A stretch of DNA of 64,000 nucleotides from Pelomonas baiyunensis (GCF_043555935.1 NZ_JBIGIB010000004.1:529233-593232); one strand, 5' to 3'; numbered from the stretch's first letter, positions 52,946 to 62,002 are shown. Numbers and translations are program-made. The notes: a model not told the origin generated them from the sequence alone.

Positions 52946-53319
52946 GCCCCACGCCCGCCGAGGCCACCACGCCCGCCACGGCCGCCTGGCCCATCCGCCC
53001 CGCCCGCCGCCACCAGCGGCACAGCACCGCGGCCTTCGCCGCGTGCGGAGCCGCGTGGATGGCCGGCGTGGTCGCCGTCATCGCCTGGGTGCCGCAGGTG
53101 CGCGCCCAACAGGCCCTGGGCGTGGCCAGCTTTGCGCTGCTGTGCGTGGCCCTCTGGGCGCTGGACCGGCACCTGGCCCTGCGCTTTCGCTGCCCGCAAT
53201 GCGGCGGGCCCGTGCTGCCGCCAGAACCCACCGGCCACCAAGACCGTGCCCCGCTGCTGCGCGCCTGCCCCGCCTGCCAAGTGCGCTGGCAGGTGGGCCG
53301 CACGCCGTCAGCAGGCTGA
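52942..53319 (+). CDS. Membrane protein with C-terminal zinc-ribbon
   Basis: About 125 residues if the TTG overlapping the upstream stop (TTGA) is used; the first in-frame ATG is at 53059. Two hydrophobic segments (AAWMAGVVAVIAWVPQV and ALGVASFALLCVALWAL) followed by a CPQC...CPAC pair (RFRCPQCGGPVLPP, LLRACPACQVRW) that should bind zinc. No known function. Coupling to the tethered response regulator suggests a joint role at the membrane. Confidence 0.6.
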   Translation: MSPTPAEATTPATAAWPIRPARRHQRHSTAAFAACGAAWMAGVVAVIAWVPQVRAQQALGVASFALLCVALWALDRHLALRFRCPQCGGPVLPPEPTGHQDRAPLLRACPACQVRWQVGRTPSAG

Positions 53320-53473
53320 CCCCGCCGCGGGCCTCGGCCGGGCGCGGCACCTCGGCAGCCGGCCCGGATTCACCCGGCCCATCCAGGCCCCCCCGCACTC
53401 CCCCGCATCGTGCGCCCGCCTGAACGCCGCTATGGTCTGGGCCTTGCCCGCAGCCCTCTCCTCACGCCCGGCC

Positions 53474-53899
53474 ATGGACACGCCCCGCCCCGCGTCAACC
53501 GACGCCACCGCCGCCCCTGATGCCCACACGCCGCCAGTGCCGCTGGAAGGCAGCTGCCACTGCGGCGCCGTGCGCCTGCGGCTGCCGCACCTGCCCGAGC
53601 AAGCCACCCGCTGCAACTGCTCGCTGTGCCGCCGCCTCAACGGCCTGTGGGCTTACTACCCACTGGGCACGGTGCAGATCGAGGGCCACCCCGAGCACAC
53701 CACCGACTACATCTGGGGCGACAAAACCCTGCGCAACATCCGCTGCATCCACTGCGGCTGCGTCACCCACTGGGAACCCCTGGCCCCGGAGCCCGGCGCG
53801 CGGCACGGCGTGAACCTCAACAACTTCGACCCCCAAGTGGCAGCCGGCGTGCGGGTGCGGCGGTTTGATGGGGCGGAGACGTGGACCTTCCTTGATTGA
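53474..53899 (+). CDS. GFA/CENP-V family protein
   Basis: 141 residues from ATG 53474. Zinc-binding cysteines: GSCHCGAVRLRLP (CxC), RCNCSLCRRLNGLWAYYP (CxxC) and IRCIHCGCVTHWEP (CxxC). The family is named after glutathione-dependent formaldehyde-activating enzyme, but most members, probably including this, have unproved activity. Upstream frame extends without homology, so the ATG is the best start. Confidence 0.9.
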   Translation: MDTPRPASTDATAAPDAHTPPVPLEGSCHCGAVRLRLPHLPEQATRCNCSLCRRLNGLWAYYPLGTVQIEGHPEHTTDYIWGDKTLRNIRCIHCGCVTHWEPLAPEPGARHGVNLNNFDPQVAAGVRVRRFDGAETWTFLD

Positions 53900-54150
53900 G
53901 TCGGTGGGCGAGGCGCTGAAGCCCGGACGCGCAAGGCCACCAACACCAGCCTTACCGCCGCACGAACTTGCGGGTCTCGATGCGCCGGAGCCGTTCTAAC
54001 CCGCGCCGCTTTTATCGGTGTTTGAGTACCCTGGGCGGGGCTGGAAGCATGCCCCCAAACAATTCGCCAAGGCTGTCCAGGGCTTCCAATGAAACCGAAG
54101 CTTGAAAGCGAACGCCTGTTTCCATCCCCATTTCAAACGTTAGCCCACAC

Positions 54151-54711
54151 ATGCGCATACTCCTTTCACTGCTGTTGTCGACGCTGCCGTTCGCTTGCGT
54201 CGCCCAAGTAAAAGACTGGTCCGCGGCGGTTGATCGCTGGACCAAAGAATGCGACGACGGTGCGTGCAATCTGGCACTCATCAAAAACATCAGAGGGGCC
54301 AAATCGGAAAGCGATTGGTTCGCACTCGGCCTGAGTTTGTCTTCGGCAGGAAATCCTAACTATTTTGTTTTCTCGTACCCGCCGACTTCCGTCGCGTCGC
54401 AGGTCGTCCTCTCTTTTGTCACGCTGGACAGGCAGGCGGCCGGCTTTAAGCCCACGGTGGCGGAGATAGCATCGTTTACCGCGCCACCGTGTGAACGGCG
54501 ACAGGACTGCCAAGTGCGGTTTGATGCAGCCATCGTCCCTGCCACCCAGTTTGGGTCTTATTCGGCAGTCAATATTTGGCAGGCCCTTCAATCCCGCAAT
54601 CTGCTCGACGTGCAGCAGATCTTTGAATCGGATGGCTCGCGCGCGGAACGCGGCATGCTCGTTGCACTTCCAGCCTTCCAGCAACTTTTAAAGGAGCTGG
54701 ATGCGAAGTGA
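54151..54711 (+). CDS. Hypothetical secreted protein, lower GC than neighbours
   Basis: 186 residues. Signal peptide MRILLSLLLSTLPFACVAQ; mature part with CDDGACNLALIKNIRGAKSESDWFALGLSLS and CERRQDCQVRFDAAIVPATQFGSYSAVNIWQALQS. Weak resemblance to the invasion-associated-locus-B type (InvB-like) pattern of Cys pairs, but I would not assign it. Codon usage (many A/T third positions) differs visibly from adjacent genes, suggesting recent acquisition. Preceded by AACGTTAGCC 14 bases before the ATG, reminiscent of an integron attC core, though no full site is evident. Confidence 0.7.
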   Translation: MRILLSLLLSTLPFACVAQVKDWSAAVDRWTKECDDGACNLALIKNIRGAKSESDWFALGLSLSSAGNPNYFVFSYPPTSVASQVVLSFVTLDRQAAGFKPTVAEIASFTAPPCERRQDCQVRFDAAIVPATQFGSYSAVNIWQALQSRNLLDVQQIFESDGSRAERGMLVALPAFQQLLKELDAK

Positions 54712-54905
54712 CCGGCCGGCCGTTCTTGGCCAGCAATGTCCTACCGCAGCATGCCGCTGGCTTCATCGCTGAGGCATTGCATTCCGGCAGGTTCTGCACG
54801 CTGATCGACCGCCCCAAGCAGGTCGCTTGCGCACCGTCACGGCGCTAGGGCGCTGCACAGCCGCACTGACCGGTGAAAACGCCCTTGGCACCAAGGTTGA
54901 CTCGC

Positions 54906-54922
54906 AACCTACCAACTAGTAG
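54906..54922. promoter_or_regulatory. 17-bp operator, copy 1 (tetR promoter)
   Basis: AACCTACCAACTAGTAG, identical at 55602-55618. It contains CTAC...GTAG arms around CAACTA and the ACTAGT palindrome. Lies 13 bases before the TetR gene ATG, as for autoregulation. Confidence 0.8.
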
Positions 54923-54935
54923 AGTGCCCCCCATC

Positions 54936-55523
54936 ATGTCCCCCGACCTCTCCCCCAAAGCCGCCGAGATCGTGGCGCACACGCGCGCGCTGTTGGCGGC
55001 GGGTGGTTACAACAGCTTCAGCTATGCCGACCTGGCAGAGCGGGTGGGCATTACCAAGGCGAGCATCCACCACCACTTCCCGAGCAAGGCGGCGCTGGTG
55101 ACCTGCGTCACCCGGCTGTACCGGGAGGAGGCCGCTGCGGCGTTGGGCGGGCTGCAGGCGCAGTTTGACGACCCGCTGTCCGAACTGAACGCCTATGCCG
55201 ACTACTGGGCCGGCTGCATTCGCAGCGGCGAGCACCCGTTTTGCATCTGCGCCATGTTGGCCACCGAGATGCCCAGCATCCCGGCCGAGGTGGCGGTGGA
55301 GGTGCAGGCGCATTTCCAGGCGGTGAGCGCGTGGCTGTCCGAGGTGCTGCAGCGCGGCGCGGCGCGCGGCCAGTTCCACCTGCTGAACAGCCCGGGCATC
55401 TCGGCCCAGTCGTTCATGGCGGTGGTGCACGGCGCCATGCTGATGGCCCGCGCGCTGGGCGACCCCAAGGCGTTTGCCGCCATCGTGCAGCCGGCCATCC
55501 TGAAGCTGACGCAACGGCCCTGA
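54936..55523 (+). CDS. TetR family transcriptional regulator
   Basis: 195 residues from ATG 54936. N-terminal helix-turn-helix: AEIVAHTRALLAAGGYNSFSYADLAERVGITKASIHHHFPSKAALV. The C-terminal ligand domain (about 80-195) resembles AcrR/YcdC-type repressors with WAGCIRSGEHPFCICAMLATEMPSIP, including two cysteines that could sense electrophiles. Probably represses itself and the 55642 gene through the shared 17-bp operator. Confidence 0.93.
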   Translation: MSPDLSPKAAEIVAHTRALLAAGGYNSFSYADLAERVGITKASIHHHFPSKAALVTCVTRLYREEAAAALGGLQAQFDDPLSELNAYADYWAGCIRSGEHPFCICAMLATEMPSIPAEVAVEVQAHFQAVSAWLSEVLQRGAARGQFHLLNSPGISAQSFMAVVHGAMLMARALGDPKAFAAIVQPAILKLTQRP

Positions 55524-55601
55524 GGCCCGAACCGCCGAGTCCAACCCACACCGCAACACCCCAACCGCAGGCGGCAGCAGCCGCCTTTCTTTCAACCCCA
55601 C

Positions 55602-55618
55602 AACCTACCAACTAGTAG
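55602..55618. promoter_or_regulatory. 17-bp operator, copy 2 (upstream of membrane protein)
   Basis: Identical to 54906-54922, 23 bases before the ATG at 55642. The surrounding bases also match (CA/GCAACCTACC...GTAGG/A), making coincidence unlikely. Confidence 0.8.
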
Positions 55619-55641
55619 GCTGATTTTCAAATTCCACATCC

Positions 55642-56142
55642 ATGCCACATCCGCTCTCCCCCCTGGGCCTGGCCCACACCCTGCTGAGCCTGCCGCCGGT
55701 CATCGCCGGTGTGGCGAGCTTCATTCGCCACCGCCGCATTGACCCGGCCACCCGCTGGGGCCAGGTGTACCTGGCCGGGCTGGCGCTGTCGGTGGTGACG
55801 TCGTTCGGCCTGTCCAGCGTGCAGGGCGTGAACCCCGGGCATGTGCTGGGCGTGTTGGCCTTGCTGGCGGCGTTCGCCGGGGCGTGGCTGCTGCCGCGGT
55901 GGCGCGCGCTGGGGCGCCTGCAGCCGCACCTGCAATCGCATCTGCAGAACTTCGGGCTGTCGTTCAGCTTCTTCATGCTGCTGGTGCCGGGGCTGAACGA
56001 AACGCTGACGCGCCTGCCCGCCGGCGCACCGCTGGCCACCGGGCCGGACGACCCCGTCGTGCGCGGCGCCCTGCTGGCCTGGTTGCTGCTGTTTGTGGTG
56101 GGCTTCGTGCTGCAAACGCGGGCCCAGCGCCGGCGCGGTTAA
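55642..56142 (+). CDS. Four-TM membrane protein of unknown function, TetR target
   Basis: 166 residues, hydrophobic with four predicted helices: LAHTLLSLPPVIAGVASFI, QVYLAGLALSVVTSFGL, VLGVLALLAAFAGAWLL, GALLAWLLLFVVGFVLQ. A conserved-looking NFGLSFSFFMLLVPGLNETLTRLP segment lies between helices 3 and 4. Not assigned to a family. Controlled by the adjacent TetR protein to judge from the operator. Its last four bases overlap the convergent beta-lactamase-fold gene. Confidence 0.75.
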   Translation: MPHPLSPLGLAHTLLSLPPVIAGVASFIRHRRIDPATRWGQVYLAGLALSVVTSFGLSSVQGVNPGHVLGVLALLAAFAGAWLLPRWRALGRLQPHLQSHLQNFGLSFSFFMLLVPGLNETLTRLPAGAPLATGPDDPVVRGALLAWLLLFVVGFVLQTRAQRRRG

Positions 56143-57305
56143 GGCTTCACTGCGGCCACCACCCGGCCCAGGAACTCGTTCAACGCCGGGCCGTTGTCGA
56201 TCCAGCGCACCACCACCAGCAGGTCGTTCTCCCAGTCGAGGTAGACGATGTTCTGCCCGTTGCCGCGGAAGGTGACGCTGGTTTCCGGCACGGCCGGCAG
56301 CGCTTTGCGGCCGGGGTTGAGGAACCAGTTGCAGTAGCCGTACTCGGCGTTGTCCGGGCCGGGTTGGCGGGCCTGGGCGATCCACTCCCGGCGCACGATC
56401 TGGCGGCCGGCCCATTCGCCCTGGCGCAGGAACAGGTAGCCGAAGCGGGCCAGGTCCCAGGCGTCGATGAACATGCCGCCGCCCCAGTGGCCGCCGCCGC
56501 TGACGCTTTGCATGCGCTGACCGTCCAGCTCCACCCAGCTGTTGTCGTAGCCGTGCCAGCGCCAGCGGCTGCTGGCGCCGATGGGGTCCATCACCTGCTC
56601 GCGCAGCACCTCGGGCAGCGGGCGGCGCCACACCTGCAGCGCGGCCAGGGCCAGCACGTTCACGCGCACGTCGTTGTACTTGTAGTGCGTGCCGGGGGCG
56701 TAGACGGGGCGGTTGGGCCAGTCCTCGGGCGTCTTGCCCACGGGGCGGTCAGCCCAGTCGGGCTTGCCCCACAGGGTGCCTTGCCAGTCGCTCGTCTGGC
56801 GCAACAGATGATCCCAAGTGATGGGGGCGTTCTTGGGCGCGGTGAACAGGTCCACGCCCGGCGGCATGGCGTCGGCCACGCGGTCGTCGGTGCTCTTGAT
56901 CAGGCCCTGCTGCCAGGCCAGGCCCACCACCGTGGAGAGAAAGGTTTTGGTGATGCTGTGGCTCATGTCCACACGGCGCGTGTCGCCCCACTCGGCCACC
57001 ACCTTGCCGCGGCGGATGACGAGGCCGTTGATGGCCGCACGCTCGCGCGTGGGGCCGATCTGCCCGCCGAAGTAGGGCTCGGCTTTGCCGAAGCTTTGCG
57101 CCAGGGCCAGGGCCTGGTCACGCGGGGCAGGGTTGTCGTGCGCGCGGGCGTAGGCCACGGCGTCGGCCAGGCGGGCTGGGTCCAGGCCCACGGCGGCGGG
57201 CTCGGCGCGGGCCCAGTCGCCACGCGGCGGGAAGTAGGCCGGCTCGGCGACGGCGAGCGTCGACGCGAAAGCGGCGAGAAGAACGAGGCGGCGGGGGAGC
57301 TTCAT
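56139..57305 (-). CDS. Beta-lactamase class C-fold serine hydrolase
   Basis: 388 residues. Signal peptide to about residue 20 (ASTLAVAEP). Penicillin-binding fold: SxxK in MSHSITKTFLSTVVGLA (nucleophile Ser), YxN in HYKYNDVRVNVLAL, and SGGGHWGGGMFIDAWDLARFGYLFL. Family members include esterases, D-aminopeptidases and 6-aminohexanoate-dimer hydrolases as well as AmpC; this pattern fits the esterase/amidase branch more than a resistance enzyme. Second gene of a unit with the small lipoprotein upstream (27 bases). Confidence 0.9.
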   Translation of the reverse strand: MKLPRRLVLLAAFASTLAVAEPAYFPPRGDWARAEPAAVGLDPARLADAVAYARAHDNPAPRDQALALAQSFGKAEPYFGGQIGPTRERAAINGLVIRRGKVVAEWGDTRRVDMSHSITKTFLSTVVGLAWQQGLIKSTDDRVADAMPPGVDLFTAPKNAPITWDHLLRQTSDWQGTLWGKPDWADRPVGKTPEDWPNRPVYAPGTHYKYNDVRVNVLALAALQVWRRPLPEVLREQVMDPIGASSRWRWHGYDNSWVELDGQRMQSVSGGGHWGGGMFIDAWDLARFGYLFLRQGEWAGRQIVRREWIAQARQPGPDNAEYGYCNWFLNPGRKALPAVPETSVTFRGNGQNIVYLDWENDLLVVVRWIDNGPALNEFLGRVVAAVKP

Positions 57306-57332
57306 GCGGGCATTGTGGCCAGCCGCAGCGCG

Positions 57333-57779
57333 CTACTTCTCCACCACCAACCGGGCCAGCACGGGCAGTGAGGTCACGCCAGGAAAGCTCAAGCGCACCG
57401 CGCCGGTGAAGGCGTCACCGCCGTTGGTGTCGCCCGCGGCCGTGGGCGTGCCGGAGATTTCGCCCGTGGCGGTATTCAGCGTCAGGCCGGCGGGCAGCGG
57501 GTGGGCGGCGCTGCCCAGCGCGTACACGCCCTTGCCCACGCACTGCGGCAGCACGCCGGTGTGGATGGGGCGCGCCACCAACGGCGTGCCCACGCGGCCC
57601 ACCACCACCTGCACCGTGTACGGCGGCGGGTTGTATTGCGCCCCACTCACCACCCAGGTGGTGGTGATGGGCACGATGCCCACGGAGTTGCAGGACTCGG
57701 CGGTGGAGCCCCCGCCCCCGCACGAGGCCAACATGCCTGCTGCCAGCGCCACCGCGCCGATCACGCACCCTCTCATCAC
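57333..57779 (-). CDS. Lipoprotein with Ig-like putative domain
   Basis: 148 residues. Lipobox GMLASC with Gly/Ser linker; mature part includes LPAGLTLNTATGEISGTPTAAG, the core of the He_PIG/cadherin-like Ig fold, and a VQVVVGRVG strand. Probably surface-exposed. Lies 27 bases upstream of the serine hydrolase gene on the same strand, suggesting co-transcription. Confidence 0.75.
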   Translation of the reverse strand: MMRGCVIGAVALAAGMLASCGGGGSTAESCNSVGIVPITTTWVVSGAQYNPPPYTVQVVVGRVGTPLVARPIHTGVLPQCVGKGVYALGSAAHPLPAGLTLNTATGEISGTPTAAGDTNGGDAFTGAVRLSFPGVTSLPVLARLVVEK

Positions 57780-57918
57780 GCCCTCCCTGGCTCCAGCCGC
57801 CCCTGCCGAGATCGGCGGCCCTTGTTAACGCTTCACCTGCACGGACGACAACCGCCGCCGCATGGTACCCAGGGCCATGGCACTGCCGCGCCCCGCCACC
57901 CATGCGGCGCGTGGGCGT

Positions 57919-59121
57919 TCATTTCGCCCGGTAGTGCGCGGTGATGGCGTCAATCAACGCCTGCCGCGCCTGGGCGGAGGGCCCATCTGTGGCGCCGCGC
58001 CAGGCGCTGTGCGTGATGACGACGAGGTCCAGCTCGGGGTCGATCCACATGCCCTGGCCGAAGATGCCCGAGGCGCGGTAGGCGGCGCCCGGAGTCGTCC
58101 ACCACTGCAGGCCGTAGCCGCCGCGGCCTTGCAGGGCGTCAGAAGCATCGCGGGTGGTGGTGGTGGCCTGCGCCACCCAGCCGTCGGGCACCACGGCCTG
58201 GCCGCCCGGCAGCCGGGCGCCGCGCATGAAGAAGCGGGCAAAGCGCCCGTAGTCGCGCAGCGTCGCCGAGAGGCAGCAACCCGCCACCTCGGCGCCCGAG
58301 CGGTCCAGCATCCAGTAGGCGTCGCCCTCCATGCCCAGGGGCTGCCACACCTTCTCGGCGAGATAGTCCGACAACGTCTTCCCCGTGGCGGCGCGCACGA
58401 GGGACCCCACCAGGTTGGTCTCACCGGTTTTGTAGACCCACTTGGTGCCCGGCGCCGCCTCGCGCGGCAGGCGGGCCATGTAGGTCACCACCGGGTCCGA
58501 GCCGTTCACCGAGGGCTCGGCGCCGAAGCGGGCGACGTCGGAGTTCGGGTCGCCGTAGTCCTCGTTCCAGCGCACGCCCGAGGTCATTTGCAGCACCTGC
58601 CGCACCGACACGCCCTCGTAGGCCGAGCCCTTGAGGCCGGGCAGGTAGGTGGTGATGGCGTCGTCGAGGCTCTTGATCTTGCCGTCGCGGATGGCCGCCC
58701 CCACCAGCGTGGACGAGAACGACTTGGCCACGGAGAAGCTCGTCCAGCGCATCTGCGGCGTCTGGCCCAGGCCGTAGCGTTCCAGCACCACCTGGCCGTC
58801 TTTCAGCACCAGCAGGCCGGCGGCGCGGTTGCGGGTCATGTAGTCGTCCAGCGTCCAGGTCTGGCCGGCCACCTGGAAGCTGATGTCCAGCGGCTTCTCG
58901 GCCACGGGCAGCGGGGCCGGCGCCGTGCTGCGCCGGATGAGCCGCGTGGGGAAGAAGTCTTCCATGTGCGGGTAGCCGGCCTGCTGCTGCTCGAAGGTCC
59001 AGAACAGCACGCTGCCTCCCACGGGCTTGAGCGCTGCGCTGGCGGCGGCGGCCGGGGCCGGCTGGGCGGTGGTGACGAACGGGGCCAGCAACAGCAGCCC
59101 GGCGAGGGCGAAACGCTTCAT
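57919..59121 (-). CDS. Second beta-lactamase-fold serine hydrolase
   Basis: 400 residues from ATG 59121. Signal peptide MKRFALAGLLLLAPFVTTAQPAPA. SxxK in SFSVAKSFSSTLVGAAI; the second motif reads YKTGETN (the usual Tyr-x-Asn is relaxed), and GYGLQWWTT...GIFGQGMWIDPELDLVVI forms the late region. Similar to 6-aminohexanoate-dimer hydrolase-like proteins. A paralog of the hydrolase at 56139 by fold only; sequence similarity is modest. Divergent from the copper ATPase. Confidence 0.9.
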   Translation of the reverse strand: MKRFALAGLLLLAPFVTTAQPAPAAAASAALKPVGGSVLFWTFEQQQAGYPHMEDFFPTRLIRRSTAPAPLPVAEKPLDISFQVAGQTWTLDDYMTRNRAAGLLVLKDGQVVLERYGLGQTPQMRWTSFSVAKSFSSTLVGAAIRDGKIKSLDDAITTYLPGLKGSAYEGVSVRQVLQMTSGVRWNEDYGDPNSDVARFGAEPSVNGSDPVVTYMARLPREAAPGTKWVYKTGETNLVGSLVRAATGKTLSDYLAEKVWQPLGMEGDAYWMLDRSGAEVAGCCLSATLRDYGRFARFFMRGARLPGGQAVVPDGWVAQATTTTRDASDALQGRGGYGLQWWTTPGAAYRASGIFGQGMWIDPELDLVVITHSAWRGATDGPSAQARQALIDAITAHYRAK

Positions 59122-59285
59122 GGGTGAGCCTCCAGGGTTGGGCGGGTGGCCGAGCTTATCGGGGCACGGCGCCCCACGCGACTCGCCCTGCCGGCACCGG
59201 CGGCCCGGCACTTGGCCTGCATCAAGCCCCGCCGCCCCGAAGCGCGCCATGATGCGCGGTGGCACCCACCGCACCCCGCCCCACC

Positions 59286-61466
59286 ATGAGCACCTCCGCC
59301 CTTCACGACGTGACCTTGCAGGTCAGCGGCATGACCTGCGCTTCCTGCGTGCGCCGCGTGGAGAAAGCGCTGGCCGCCGTGCCCGGCGTGCAGGCCGCCA
59401 GCGTGAACCTGGCCACCGAGAAGGCCACCGTGCAGGCCCTGCCCAACGTGCCCACCGCCGCGCTGAAAGCCGCACTGGACAAAGCTGGCTACCCCGCCAC
59501 CGTGGTGGACACCGCCGCCCCGCCCGCACCCGAGGCCCCGCCCACCGGACTGCCCGCGTGGTGGCCGGTGGCGGCCGGCGCGGTGCTGACGCTGCCGCTG
59601 ATGCTGCCCATGCTGAGCGGCCTGTTCGGCGCGATGTGGATGCTGCCGGGCTGGTTGCAGTGGCTGCTGGCCACGCCGGTGCAGTTCGTGCTGGGCGCGC
59701 GCTTCTACCGCGCCGGCTGGCATGCCGCGCGCGCCGGCAGCGGCAACATGGACCTCCTGGTGGCGCTGGGCACCTCGGCAGCCTACGGGCTGTCGGTCTA
59801 CCTGATGCTGCGCCACCCCGGCCACGCCCACCTGTACTTTGAGGGCTCGGCCGCCGTCATCACGCTGGTGCTGCTGGGCAAGTGGCTGGAGCAGCGCGCC
59901 AAGCGCCAGACGACCGACGCCATCCGCGCGCTCAACGCGCTGCGCCCCAGCACCGCCCGCGTGCTGCGCGGCGAGGTGGAGGCCGAGGTGCCCGTGGCCG
60001 AGGTGCGCGTGGGCGATCTCGTCGTGGTGCGCCCGGGCGACCGCATCCCGGTGGACGGCGAGATCACCACTGGCCGCAGCCATGTGGACGAGTCCCTCAT
60101 CACCGGCGAGAGCCTGCCCGTGGCCAAGGCCGTGGGCGACCGCGTGACCGGCGGCGCCATCAACGCCGAGGGCGCACTCACGGTGCGCACCACCGCCATC
60201 GGCGCCGAGACGGCCCTGGCCCGCATCATCCGCATGGTGGAGTCGGCCCAGGCGGCCAAGGCGCCCATCCAGCGCGTGGTGGACCGGGTGAGCGCCGTGT
60301 TCGTGCCCGTGGTGCTGGCCTGCGCGGCGCTCACCTTCGTGGGCTGGTGGTGGCACAACGGCAATGCCGAGGCCGCGCTGGTGAACGCGGTGGCCGTGCT
60401 CGTCATCGCCTGCCCGTGTGCGCTGGGCCTGGCCACGCCCACCACGCTGATGGCCGGCACCGGCGTGGCCGCGCGCCAGGGCATCCTCATCAAAGACGCC
60501 GAGGCGCTGGAGCTGGCGCACGCCGTCACCATCGTCGCGTTCGACAAGACCGGCACGCTGACCGTGGGCCAGCCCACGCTCACCGCCGTGCGGCCCGCCG
60601 AGGGCCACACGCGCGACGAACTGCTGCAACTGGCCGCCGCCCTGCAGCGCAGCAGCAGCCACCCGCTGGCACTGGCCGTGCTGGCCGAGGCCAAGAACCT
60701 GCCGGCCTTGCCCGTGGCCCAGGCCCGCGCCCTGCCCGGCCGCGGCGTGGCCGGCGAGGTGCAGGGCCGCGCGCTGGCCCTGGGCAGCGCCCGCCTGGCG
60801 CAGGAGCAAGGCGTGAATGCCGGCCCACTCGCCGCCGAGGCGCAGCGGCTGGAGGCGGCCGGGCACACCGTGTCGTGGCTGATGTCGGGCACCGAGCTGC
60901 TGGGCCTGCTGGCCTTTGGCGACCGCATTAAAGACACCGCCGCCTCTGCGGTGGCGCAGCTGCAGGCGCGGGGCATCCGCACCGTCATGCTCACGGGCGA
61001 CAGCCGGGGCGCGGCGGCCGGCGTGGCCCAGGCGCTGGGCATCACCGAGGTGCACGCCGAGGTGCTGCCCGGCGACAAGGCGGCCACCGTCCAACGCCTG
61101 CGGGCCGACGGTGCCGTGGTGGCCTTTGTGGGCGATGGCTTGAACGACGGGCCGGCGCTGGCCGCTGCGTCGGTCGGCTTTGCGATGGCCGGCGGCGCTG
61201 ACGTGGCCACCGAAGCCGCGGGCGTGACCCTGATGCGCGGCGACCCGCGCCTGGTGGTGGACGCGCTGGACGTGTCTCGCCGCACCTACGCCAAGATCCG
61301 CCAGGGCCTGTTCTGGGCCTTTGCGTACAACGTGGTGGGCATTCCGCTGGCGGCACTCGGCCTGCTGAACCCGGTGATCGCCGGCGCGGCCATGGCCTTC
61401 AGCAGCGTGAGCGTGGTGGCCAACGCGCTGACGCTCAAGCGCTGGCGGGGCACGGCCACGCAGTAG
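59286..61466 (+). CDS. copA: Copper-transporting P-type ATPase CopA
   Basis: 726 residues from ATG 59286. One heavy-metal-associated domain with GMTCASC (about 15-21), then eight membrane helices; A-domain TGES; CPC in IACPCALGLATPTTLMAGTG; phosphorylation DKTGTLT; HP motif SSSHPLALA; GDGLNDGPAL hinge. The late helices carry YN and MAFSS, the Cu(I) P1B-1 signature. Exports Cu(I)/Ag(I) across the inner membrane. No CueR-type regulator gene is adjacent. Confidence 0.96.
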   Translation: MSTSALHDVTLQVSGMTCASCVRRVEKALAAVPGVQAASVNLATEKATVQALPNVPTAALKAALDKAGYPATVVDTAAPPAPEAPPTGLPAWWPVAAGAVLTLPLMLPMLSGLFGAMWMLPGWLQWLLATPVQFVLGARFYRAGWHAARAGSGNMDLLVALGTSAAYGLSVYLMLRHPGHAHLYFEGSAAVITLVLLGKWLEQRAKRQTTDAIRALNALRPSTARVLRGEVEAEVPVAEVRVGDLVVVRPGDRIPVDGEITTGRSHVDESLITGESLPVAKAVGDRVTGGAINAEGALTVRTTAIGAETALARIIRMVESAQAAKAPIQRVVDRVSAVFVPVVLACAALTFVGWWWHNGNAEAALVNAVAVLVIACPCALGLATPTTLMAGTGVAARQGILIKDAEALELAHAVTIVAFDKTGTLTVGQPTLTAVRPAEGHTRDELLQLAAALQRSSSHPLALAVLAEAKNLPALPVAQARALPGRGVAGEVQGRALALGSARLAQEQGVNAGPLAAEAQRLEAAGHTVSWLMSGTELLGLLAFGDRIKDTAASAVAQLQARGIRTVMLTGDSRGAAAGVAQALGITEVHAEVLPGDKAATVQRLRADGAVVAFVGDGLNDGPALAAASVGFAMAGGADVATEAAGVTLMRGDPRLVVDALDVSRRTYAKIRQGLFWAFAYNVVGIPLAALGLLNPVIAGAAMAFSSVSVVANALTLKRWRGTATQ

Positions 61467-61567
61467 CAACGCGACACGCTGCCGACGCCACGCCGGCCAC
61501 CCACGGCCGCCACACCCGCCCAGGCGCGCTATCGTCACGGCTCCACCCCTGCTCCCCGAGTTGCCCC

Positions 61568-62002
61568 ATGCGTTGCTTGTTGCTCACCGCCGTTCTTGCC
61601 CTGGCCGCCACCGGTGCCCAGGCCTCGTCCACCGCTGCGTCGTCGGCGGCCGACGCCGGCTCGTCCGCCTCGGGCAGCGCGTCGGACTCCCTCAAAACCT
61701 CGTCCGGCAGCAGCAGCGGCGGTGAACGCCGCGCCGAAGGCCGCTACCGGGTGACCGAAGTGGCCCGCGCCGAGGGCCAGAAGCTGCGCCTGACGCTGAC
61801 CCGTGACGGCGCCGAGACCGTGGCCCTGACCCTGCCCCAGCAAGCCCTGGCCGCCCGCGCCGTGAGCGTGGGTGACGAAGTGCAGGCCACGCCCCAGGCC
61901 TACGGCATTGCCTTTGCCCACGCCGACACCGGCCGCGCCTTCTTCCTGGTGCTGGACGACGCCTGGACCCGCGAGCTGGGCGCGCGCGTCGTCACGCCTT
62001 GA
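61568..62002 (+). CDS. Hypothetical secreted Ser-rich protein
   Basis: 144 residues. Signal peptide MRCLLLTAVLALAATGAQA, then a Ser/Ala/Gly-rich linker (about 20-53) and a small beta domain: RYRVTEVARAEGQKLRLTLTRDG...VSVGDEVQATPQAYGIAFAHADTGRAFFLVL. No family recognised. Its stop overlaps the start of the DUF2145 gene, so they are coupled and may share a periplasmic role. Confidence 0.75.
   Translation: MRCLLLTAVLALAATGAQASSTAASSAADAGSSASGSASDSLKTSSGSSSGGERRAEGRYRVTEVARAEGQKLRLTLTRDGAETVALTLPQQALAARAVSVGDEVQATPQAYGIAFAHADTGRAFFLVLDDAWTRELGARVVTP

Noticed and set aside
56139..59121. Antibiotic-resistance class C beta-lactamases
   Set aside because: The fold is right but motif details (relaxed second motif, no evident KTG) and association with a lipoprotein point to other serine hydrolases.
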